64,000 bases of DNA from Sphingomonas donggukensis. Lineage in GTDB: Bacteria; Pseudomonadota; Alphaproteobacteria; Sphingomonadales; Sphingomonadaceae. The stretch spans positions 2,711,501 through 2,775,500 of the forward strand of contig NZ_CP098401.1 of NCBI RefSeq assembly GCF_023674425.1. The letters run 5' to 3'. A model generated the notes under the pieces. It was given only the letters and a program-made list of their open reading frames with translations, ran no database searches and was not told the DNA's origin. Position numbers and translations under genes: made by a program. Of this stretch, positions 57,595 through 64,000 are shown piece by piece. Positions within the stretch are counted from its first letter, which is position 1. Every line of letters starts with the position of its first letter.

Positions 57595-58452
57595 ATGACA
57601 GTCGCCAACATCCAGCGCGTGAGCGGCGTCCAGAACGCCATCCAGCTCGCCAGCCAGCGCACGGGGATCGACTTCAACTATCTGCTCGGGCAGGCGCAGG
57701 TCGAAAGCGGCCTGAACGCATCCGCGCGTGCGGGCACGTCGTCGGCGACCGGCCTCTACCAGTTCATCGAACAGAGCTGGCTGGGCGTCGTCAAGTCGCA
57801 TGGCGCCGAACACGGCATGGCCTGGGCCGCCGACAGCATCACCCAGACGTCGTCGGGGCGCTACGTCGTATCCGACCCGTCGGCGCGCAAGGCGATTCTG
57901 GGCCTGCGCAACGACGCCACCGCATCGTCGCTGATGGCCGCCGAACATGCGTCCGACAACAAGGACGCGCTCAGCAAATCGCTCGACCGCGACGTCACCG
58001 GCACCGATCTGTACATGGCGCATTTCCTCGGCATCGGCGGCGCCAAGAAATTCCTGGGCGCGATGGACGCCAATGCCGATCGTTCGGCGGCGTCGCTGTT
58101 CCCCGCCGCCGCGCGCGCCAATCGCGGCGTATTCTATGCCGCCGACGGTTCGGCCCGTTCGCTCGGCGACGTGTACCAGCGTTTCTCCGCGAAGCTCGAC
58201 AAGGGCGCCGCCGCCGTCGGCGCGACCGGTTTCGCCAGCCGCGCGATGGACAGCCTGTCGCTCGACCCGAACATGGAAGTCGTGCTCGGCAGCGAAGCGA
58301 CCGGCGGCGACCGCCAGTGGCTCGCCTCGACGCTCGACCGGTTCACGGGGGCGGGGCGGTCGACCACCGCCGACGCCGCGCTGCTGCGCCCCAATCCCGA
58401 TAACGCGCGCCTCGCCTATCTGATGCTCGCCCAGCTCGGCGGGAACGTCTGA
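57595..58452 (+). CDS. Flagellum-associated lytic transglycosylase-like protein
   Basis: A 285-residue protein with an SLT-type lysozyme fold in its first half: the catalytic glutamate is Glu37 in LGQAQVESGLNASAR, and ATGLYQFIEQSWLGV is the family's second motif. A C-terminal part (about 190-285) has no named domain. It has no signal peptide, so it may leave through the flagellar export path. Its place after a sigma-54 promoter and before flhA suggests it opens the cell wall for the rod, like SltF, compensating for the single-domain FlgJ. Confidence 0.78.
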   Translation: MTVANIQRVSGVQNAIQLASQRTGIDFNYLLGQAQVESGLNASARAGTSSATGLYQFIEQSWLGVVKSHGAEHGMAWAADSITQTSSGRYVVSDPSARKAILGLRNDATASSLMAAEHASDNKDALSKSLDRDVTGTDLYMAHFLGIGGAKKFLGAMDANADRSAASLFPAAARANRGVFYAADGSARSLGDVYQRFSAKLDKGAAAVGATGFASRAMDSLSLDPNMEVVLGSEATGGDRQWLASTLDRFTGAGRSTTADAALLRPNPDNARLAYLMLAQLGGNV

Positions 58453-58454
58453 CG

Positions 58455-60542
58455 ATGGCGACGATGACGATGGCGGCAAAGGCCGGTCCGTTCGCCCGCG
58501 GCGCGGCATTGCCCGCGGCGATGCTGATGCTCGTCGCGCTGATGGTGGTGCCGATCCCGGCGTTTCTGCTCGACGTGTTCTTCATCACCAACATCATCAT
58601 CAGCCTCGCCGTGCTGATGGTGGCACTCAATGCGCAGAAGCCGCTCGACTTCTCGTCCTTCCCGACCGTGCTGCTGTTCGCGACGCTGTTCCGCCTGGCG
58701 CTCAACGTCGCCTCGACCCGCGTCGTGCTGGTCCACGGGCATGAGGGCGAGGCGGCGGCGGGCCATGTGATCGAGGCGTTCGGCACGTTCCTGATCGGCG
58801 GCGACTATGTCGTCGGCTTGTTCGTGTTCGCGATCCTCATCATCATCAACCTGATCGTGGTGACCAAGGGCGCGGGGCGCGTATCCGAAGTCTCGGCGCG
58901 CTTCACCCTCGATGCCTTGCCCGGCAAGCAGATGGCGATCGACGCCGACCTGAACGCCGGCCTCATCACCCCCGACGAAGCCCGCGCACGCCGCATCGAT
59001 ACCGCGACCGAGGCCGATTTCTACGGCTCGATGGACGGTTCGTCGAAGTTCGTGAAGGGCGATGCCGTCGCCGGCCTGCTGATCCTGGCGGTCAACATCA
59101 TCGGCGGGCTGATCCTGGGCGTCGTCAGCCACAAGATGGCGGTCGGCGAAGCGGCGCAGACCTATGTCCTGCTCGCGATCGGCGACGCCCTCGTCGCGCA
59201 GTTGCCGGGCCTGATGCTCTCGATCGCCGCCGCCTCGATCGTCACGCGCGTCACCTCCAGCCACGACCTTGCCGGCCAGATCGGCAGCCAGTTCGGCAGC
59301 TTCCGCACTTGGTTGCCCGTGTCTGTGATCCTCGCGCTGCTCGGCGTCATGCCCGGCATGCCGCATTTCATCATCCTGCCGATGGCCGCCGCAGCGGGTT
59401 ATGCCGCGTGGCGCCTGAAGCAGGCCGCCGACCGCCCGGTCATCGTCGAGGCTGCGCCGGTCGAGACGACCGACCTGTCGAAGATCGGATGGGAGGAAGT
59501 CACCGACACCTGCCATGTCATGCTCGACATCGGCTATGGCCTCGTGCCGCTGGTCGACGAGCGCAAGGGATCGCCGCTGATGGGGCGCATCACCGGTGTC
59601 CGCCGCCAGCTGTCGAAGGACCTGGGCTTTGTCGTGCCGCAGGTGCGCGTGCGCGACGACATCAACCTCGCGCCCTACACCTACCGCCTCATCATCGGCG
59701 GTGTCGTGGTGGGTGAGGATCAGGTGTCGCCCGACGAGATGCTAGCGCTCGACACCGGCCAGGCGGTCGGATCACTGCCCGGCAAGCGCGCCAAAGACCC
59801 TACCTTCGGCCTCGATGCCGTATGGATCTCTGCCGCCGACGCCGATGCCGCAACGGGGGCTGGCTATCTGGTCGTCGATCCGGGCACCGTCATCGCCACC
59901 CACCTCAATCAGCAGTTGCTGAGCAATGCCTCCGACCTGCTCGGCCCGGATGAGGTGCAATCGCTGCTCGACGGTCTGAAGGAACGCGCTGGCCAGCTCG
60001 TCGCCGCGCTCTGTCCGCAACCGGTGCCGCTCACCGTCCTAACGCAAGTGCTGCGCGGACTGCTGGCCGAGGGTGTGTCGTTGAAAGAATTCCGCCGCAT
60101 CGCTGCCGCCATCGCGGTCGCCGCACCGCACGGCGGCAGCGCGGAGGAACTGGTCGAGGCGATCCGCCCCGAACTTGGCGCGCTGATCGTGCAGAAGCTG
60201 TGCGGCGTGCGTGAGCCGCTGCGCGTGATGACGCTGGAGGGGCAGCTGGAAGCGCTGCTCGGCCAGGCGGTCCGCTCCGACCCGGCGCGTCGCCACACCA
60301 TCGAACCCGACCTCGGCCGCCGCATCGTCGATGCGATGCAGCGCGCCGCGTCGCCGCTGATCGCGGAGGCCAAGCCCTTCGCGCTCGTCGTCCAGCCCGC
60401 CATCCGCGTCGCGATGCGCAAGCTGGTCAAGACCATCCTGCCGGATACCCCCGTCATGAGCTTTTTCGAAGTGCCCGAAGACAAGTCGGTCGAAGTCGTC
60501 GCTGTCATCGGCGCCCCCGAACCCGCGCTGGTGGCGGCATGA
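58455..60542 (+). CDS. flhA: Flagellar export apparatus protein FlhA
   Basis: A 695-residue export gate protein. Eight membrane spans lie in the first 310 residues, with the charged FHIPEP-like loop region DALPGKQMAIDADLNAG and DEARARR, then RVTSSHDLAGQIG. The cytoplasmic domain (about 330-695) has LEVGYGLV-type DIGYGLVPLVDERK, GVRRQLSKDLGFVVPQVRVRDD and the conserved C-terminal helices. It begins two bases after the SLT gene. Confidence 0.95.
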   Translation: MATMTMAAKAGPFARGAALPAAMLMLVALMVVPIPAFLLDVFFITNIIISLAVLMVALNAQKPLDFSSFPTVLLFATLFRLALNVASTRVVLVHGHEGEAAAGHVIEAFGTFLIGGDYVVGLFVFAILIIINLIVVTKGAGRVSEVSARFTLDALPGKQMAIDADLNAGLITPDEARARRIDTATEADFYGSMDGSSKFVKGDAVAGLLILAVNIIGGLILGVVSHKMAVGEAAQTYVLLAIGDALVAQLPGLMLSIAAASIVTRVTSSHDLAGQIGSQFGSFRTWLPVSVILALLGVMPGMPHFIILPMAAAAGYAAWRLKQAADRPVIVEAAPVETTDLSKIGWEEVTDTCHVMLDIGYGLVPLVDERKGSPLMGRITGVRRQLSKDLGFVVPQVRVRDDINLAPYTYRLIIGGVVVGEDQVSPDEMLALDTGQAVGSLPGKRAKDPTFGLDAVWISAADADAATGAGYLVVDPGTVIATHLNQQLLSNASDLLGPDEVQSLLDGLKERAGQLVAALCPQPVPLTVLTQVLRGLLAEGVSLKEFRRIAAAIAVAAPHGGSAEELVEAIRPELGALIVQKLCGVREPLRVMTLEGQLEALLGQAVRSDPARRHTIEPDLGRRIVDAMQRAASPLIAEAKPFALVVQPAIRVAMRKLVKTILPDTPVMSFFEVPEDKSVEVVAVIGAPEPALVAA

Positions 60543-61291
60543 CGATGGCGCAGCGCATCGTACCCGAAGCGGGGGTGCCGCTCACCTACGCGCCGCGTCC
60601 GCGCCCCGCGCGCGACATGGACGCGCTGGTCCGCAAGCATTTGCCGATGGTGCGGCGCATCGCGTGGCACATCCACGGCAGCATGTCGTCGATCGTCGAT
60701 GTCGAGGATCTGGTGCAGATCGGTCTGGTCGCACTGGTCGAGGCGGCCGGCAGCTTCGAGGATCGCGGTGCCGTCACCTTCGAACAATATCTGCTCACCC
60801 GCCTGCGCGGCAGCATGATCGATGAGCTGCGCCGCCAGGCGACGCTGACCCGCGGGGCGATGCGGCGGCGCAAACTTTACACCGACACCGTCGCGTCGAT
60901 GACCGACGCGATCGGCACGCGTCCGACCGACCTGATGGTCGCCGAGACTTTGGGCGTGACGCTGGAAAAGCTGCGCACCGATTACGTGACCGCGGAGGCG
61001 GTGCGGTTCGAAAGCGTCGACGATGTCTATACCGACGACGGCCCGTGGTTCATCTCCGACGAACCCTCCGCCTTCGACCAGCTCGCCGACGCCGACCAGC
61101 GCGACGCGCTCATCGCGGCGATCGCCGAACTGCCCGAGCGTGAGCAGATGGTCATCCAGCTCTATTACGTCGAGGAACTGAACCTCGAGGAGATCGGCCA
61201 GGTGATCGGCGTCGGCGCCGCGCGCGTGTGCCAGATCAAGAAGGCCGCGCACGACCGGCTGAAGAAGGGGTTGCTGCGGCGGATGGGGTAG
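60539..61291 (+). CDS. fliA: RNA polymerase sigma-28 factor FliA
   Basis: A 250-residue sigma factor for late flagellar genes. Region 2 (about 28-100) has RKHLPMVRRIAWHI, DVEDLVQIGLVALVEAA and RLRGSMIDELRRQ; region 3 is near 110-165; region 4 (about 185-245) ends LNLEEIGQVIGVGAARVCQIKKAAHDRLKKGL, the -35 binding helix-turn-helix. It overlaps the flhA stop (ATGA). FlgM is its anti-sigma partner; the flagellin promoter at 63844 is its likely target. Confidence 0.94.
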   Translation: MTMAQRIVPEAGVPLTYAPRPRPARDMDALVRKHLPMVRRIAWHIHGSMSSIVDVEDLVQIGLVALVEAAGSFEDRGAVTFEQYLLTRLRGSMIDELRRQATLTRGAMRRRKLYTDTVASMTDAIGTRPTDLMVAETLGVTLEKLRTDYVTAEAVRFESVDDVYTDDGPWFISDEPSAFDQLADADQRDALIAAIAELPEREQMVIQLYYVEELNLEEIGQVIGVGAARVCQIKKAAHDRLKKGLLRRMG

Positions 61292-61325
61292 GCCGACCAA
61301 CCACGCCCCCCGCAACGGATGGGGG

Positions 61326-62639
61326 TCAAGCGACCAACGTCGCCAGCCCCAAACCCGCCGACACTCCGAGCACCAGCCACACGCTCCGGTTCAGCACCAG
61401 CAGCAGCACTGCGGCGACGATCGCGATTCCCGCCACCCGCCAGTCGATGCTCGACCACACCGGCATCTCGATCCCGAGCGGGCCGACCACGACACTGCGC
61501 ACGAACAGCACGTGGATGGCGAACCACAGCGCCAGATTGGCGATCACCCCCACCACCGCCGCGGTGATCGCGGCGAGTGCCGCCGCCAGCGCCTCGATCC
61601 GGCGCAACCGGTCGATCCACGGCGCGAACGCGAAGATCCACAGGAAGCACGGCACGAACGTCACCCACGTGACCAATGCCGCGGCGAGCGTGCCGGCCAC
61701 CATCGGCGCGAATGGGGCAGGGGCGTCGACGCCGGCGAGATAACCGACGAACTGCGTGACCATGATGAGCGGCCCCGGCGTCGTCTCGGCCAAACCAAGC
61801 CCATCGGCCATCTGCTCCGGCGTCAGCCACCCGTGGGTCGAAACCGCGGCCTGCGCCATATAGGCGAGCACCGCATAGGCGCCCCCGAACGTCACCACCG
61901 CCAGCTTGGAAAAGAACACCCCCGCCTGCCACAGCAGATGGTCGGGGCCGAGCGTGGCGAGCACCAGCAGCAGCGGCGCCGCCCATAGCGCCATCCCGAT
62001 CGCGACCGTGCGCAGCGTCGCCGTCAGCCGCGGACGCGGGCCGGCGTCGCCATTCCCCGCCGCATGCGCGCCGAGCCATTCGGGCCGCGACCGTCCGACG
62101 ATCCACCCGATCGCGCCTGCACCGATCACGACGACCGGAAACGGCAGGCGCAACACCGTCAGCGCGACGAAGGCGACGATCGCGAGGCCCCGCTTGAAAT
62201 CGGTGGTCAGCGCCCGCCCGGCGACGCGGACCAGCGCCTGCGAGACGATCGCCAGCACCGCGGCCTTTACCCCGAGGAAAATCGCCGCGAACCAGCCGAG
62301 CCCGGTGGCGGCTACGTACAGCATCGACAGCGCCAGCATCACGATCGCGCCGGGCAGCACGAACAAGCCGCCCGCCGCCAGCCCCCCACGCACGCCGTGC
62401 AACCGCCACCCGATATAGGTCGCGAGCTGCTGCGCCTCGGGTCCGGGGAGCAGGTGGCAGAAATTGAGGGCATGGAGGAATGCGTCGCCGTCGATCCAGC
62501 GGCGTTTCTCGACGAACTCGGCGTGCATCAGCGAGATCTGGCCGGCGGGCCCGCCGAAGCTGGTGCAGCCGATCGCCGCCGACGCGCGGACGAGATCGGC
62601 GAAGCTGGGTGGGGTGGTCGGAATATCGGTGTCGGCCAT
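61326..62639 (-). CDS. chrA: Chromate transporter ChrA (two-domain form)
   Basis: A 437-residue transporter with two similar CHR halves of about six spans each. The first half opens ASAAIGCTSFGGPAGQISLMH and NFCHLLPGPEAQQLATYIG; the second carries KLAVVTFGGAYAVLAYMAQ and GLAETTPGPLIMVTQFVGYL. These Gly/Pro motifs define the family that moves chromate out of the cell in exchange for sulfate. No resistance genes are adjacent. ATG 62639 gives the normal N-terminus. Confidence 0.93.
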   Translation of the reverse strand: MADTDIPTTPPSFADLVRASAAIGCTSFGGPAGQISLMHAEFVEKRRWIDGDAFLHALNFCHLLPGPEAQQLATYIGWRLHGVRGGLAAGGLFVLPGAIVMLALSMLYVAATGLGWFAAIFLGVKAAVLAIVSQALVRVAGRALTTDFKRGLAIVAFVALTVLRLPFPVVVIGAGAIGWIVGRSRPEWLGAHAAGNGDAGPRPRLTATLRTVAIGMALWAAPLLLVLATLGPDHLLWQAGVFFSKLAVVTFGGAYAVLAYMAQAAVSTHGWLTPEQMADGLGLAETTPGPLIMVTQFVGYLAGVDAPAPFAPMVAGTLAAALVTWVTFVPCFLWIFAFAPWIDRLRRIEALAAALAAITAAVVGVIANLALWFAIHVLFVRSVVVGPLGIEMPVWSSIDWRVAGIAIVAAVLLLVLNRSVWLVLGVSAGLGLATLVA

Positions 62640-62817
62640 CGCGGCAATGCCTCCCGGGCCCGGCGACGCGGGCGAGAAAGGCAACGCTTGGGCGTGCTAG
62701 CGACGCCTGACCGGGAGGTTGCTGTGCCCCGATGTGCGCGACGATATCGCGGCGGCAGGGGCCACGCAATGGGTGCGCGGCGGCAGCACTTTGCTAACCA
62801 CGGTCCTTAACGACGAA

Positions 62818-62847
62818 AGCCCCGATGATCCGAGGATCACCGGGGCT
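62818..62847 (-). terminator. Hairpin, likely terminator of the flagellin gene
   Basis: Thirteen-base arms with one mismatch (AGCCCCGATGATC / GATCACCGGGGCT) around four bases, with TTT-containing sequence after it on the minus strand, about 90 bases past the flagellin stop. The rest of the 296-base gap between the chromate transporter start and the flagellin stop shows no gene. Confidence 0.55.
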
Positions 62848-62935
62848 CTGCCATGCCCGCCTTGCGGAAGGCCATTTGCGAAGGCGGCGTCTGTTAGGGG
62901 GGTGACGCCACCCCCGCAAACCCTGTGCGACGCCG

Positions 62936-63772
62936 TTAGCGCAGCAGCGAGAGGACGCCCTGCTGGCTCTGGTTGGCCTGCGACAGCATCGCGGTCGACG
63001 CCTGGCTCAGGATCTGGGCCTTGGCGAGTGCTGCGGTTTCGGACGAGAAGTCGGTGTCCTCGATGCGGCTGCGAGCGTCGGTCAGGTTGGTGACGTTCGC
63101 CGTCGTGTTGTTGACCGCTGCCTGCAGCTGGCTCTGGGCAGCACCCAGGCCGGCGCGGACGTCGTTGACCGTCTTCAGATAGCCGTCGATCTCGCTCAGC
63201 GCGCCGTTCGCCGTGTCGGCGTCGGTGTCGATGGTGACCGTCAGGCCGACCAGGTCCGACAGGTCGCCGATCGTCAGATCGACGGTGTCGGCGGCGTTGG
63301 CGCCGGTCTGGATCTTCTTGGTCGTCTCGGTGCCGTCACCCACGCCGGACGTGTCCGCGCCGAACAGCGCCTTGCCGTTGAACTGCGTGTTGGTGACGAT
63401 AGCGCCGATCTGCGTGGTGAGCGCGTCGACTTCGGTCTTCATGTTGGCGCGGTCGTCGCTGCTGTAGGTGTCCGACGCCGACTGGACGGCCAGTTCGCGG
63501 ATACGCTGCAGCATGTTGGTGACTTCGCCGAGCGCACCGTCGGCGGTCTGCGCGAGAGCGATGCCGTCGTTCGAGTTGCGCACGCCCTGGTTCATGCCGC
63601 GGATCTGCGCGGTCATCGACGAAGCGATGGCGAGGCCGGCGGCGTCGTCCTTGGCCGAGTTGATGCGCTTGCCGGTCGACAGGCGCTCCATGCTCGAATT
63701 CAGCGCGTTGTTCGCCATCGTCGAGGCGTTTGCGGCGCGAAGCGAGCCGATGTTGGTTCCGATAACAGTCAT
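62936..63772 (-). CDS. fliC: Flagellin FliC
   Basis: A 278-residue flagellin. Conserved N-terminal helices ([42 protein letters not shown]) and C-terminal helices ([39 protein letters not shown] ending LLR) are intact, with a short variable middle (about 145-195), so the surface D2/D3 domains are mostly missing. This short form is common in alphaproteobacteria. ATG 63772 is chosen because longer upstream reading breaks the family start. Confidence 0.95.
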   Translation of the reverse strand: MTVIGTNIGSLRAANASTMANNALNSSMERLSTGKRINSAKDDAAGLAIASSMTAQIRGMNQGVRNSNDGIALAQTADGALGEVTNMLQRIRELAVQSASDTYSSDDRANMKTEVDALTTQIGAIVTNTQFNGKALFGADTSGVGDGTETTKKIQTGANAADTVDLTIGDLSDLVGLTVTIDTDADTANGALSEIDGYLKTVNDVRAGLGAAQSQLQAAVNNTTANVTNLTDARSRIEDTDFSSETAALAKAQILSQASTAMLSQANQSQQGVLSLLR

Positions 63773-64000
63773 TATCTGGGTCTCCGTTTCAGCTGACGAT
63801 CCCGCCACCCCCCCTATTGCGGAAGTTCGAGCCGTCAGGTGGGGTAACGGCCGGTTGCGGGCGACATTAAGCACTTTCGCCAACCACCCGAATTTTTCTC
63901 GGACGCGGCACCGCCACCCGGGAATCACGACTCCCGCGCGCGATACACGGGCGGCTGCGCCCGGATCGTTGAGGCAGAAATTTGCCGGCAACCGGCCATG
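63773..64000. other. Flagellin upstream region
   Basis: The 228 bases before the flagellin ATG hold a sigma-28-like promoter (63844-63870) and a roughly 70-base leader. Nothing coding is recognised beyond it up to the window edge. Confidence 0.5.
63844..63870 (-). promoter_or_regulatory. Sigma-28-type promoter of the flagellin gene
   Basis: On the minus strand TTAA (63870-63867), 15 bases, then GCCGTTAC (63851-63844): ten of twelve positions match the FliA consensus TAAA-N15-GCCGATAA. The transcript would have a leader of about 65 bases before the ATG at 63772. Confidence 0.65.

Noticed and set aside
62719..63093. A plus-strand frame of 124 codons between the chromate transporter and flagellin genes
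   Set aside because: It overlaps the flagellin 3' end antisense, has no ribosome-binding site and reads through the terminator-like hairpin.

Overview
The window is about 64 kb of high-GC DNA from an alphaproteobacterium, most likely a sphingomonad (Sphingomonas or a close relative). This is inferred from gene content (exosortase-A-type polysaccharide genes, a tamA-tamB pair, DUF1244, a bifunctional PutA without the N-terminal DNA-binding domain, a compact sigma-54 flagellar cluster) and from the dispersed palindromic repeats. No rRNA, insertion sequence, CRISPR array or integrase was seen. One tRNA gene, tRNA-Leu(GAG), is present.

Region 1 (0.1-45 kb) is a mosaic of housekeeping and accessory metabolism. 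From left to right: an exported intradiol-dioxygenase-like protein, an exported amidase, an FMN lactate-monooxygenase-type enzyme with a Gre-factor homologue, a flavin-binding stress protein, a MaoC hydratase plus thiolase pair, PutA, a DUF2167 protein, an MscS channel, topoisomerase IB, a DJ-1/PfpI protein, a small polysaccharide locus (acyltransferase, O-glycosylation ligase, glycosyltransferase), an S24-type regulator with two divergent small genes, the TamA/TamB outer-membrane assembly pair, two dehydrogenases, an M20 peptidase, GalE, MsrA, the tRNA-modification enzyme TsaC/Sua5, an acyl-CoA dehydrogenase, pyruvate kinase, uracil-DNA glycosylase, CsaA, an Atm1-type ABC exporter, a MATE exporter and an Hsp70-like protein.

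Region 2 (44-61.3 kb and 62.9-63.8 kb) is a flagellar cluster. On the minus strand flgBCDEFGHIJKL forms one long, tightly packed operon, followed by motA and motB. Divergent from flgB is a plus-strand operon with a second MotA/MotB-like pair, flgA, flgM and flgN, then a soluble lytic transglycosylase gene, flhA and fliA. A short flagellin gene lies on the minus strand beyond a chromate transporter. Three sigma-54 (-24/-12) promoters with exact GG-N10-GC spacing precede flgB, the second stator operon and the transglycosylase operon. Sigma-28-like boxes precede the flagellin gene and, more weakly, flgM and motA. This suggests a cascade: sigma-54 drives structural genes and fliA; FliA, held by FlgM, then drives flagellin. 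The basal-body export genes (fliFGHI, fliPQR, flhB) are not in the window.

The most unusual features are palindromic. Two repeat families are scattered through the window. One family sits mainly at convergent gene junctions. The other has been inserted without breaking the reading frame into two conserved genes, putA and tsaC/sua5. A separate 120-nt nested palindrome, able to form a three-way junction, fills the motA-motB gap, and a perfect hairpin holds the thiolase ribosome-binding site in its loop. Several very small genes (30, 49, 60, 64, 75 and 77 codons) are also proposed.
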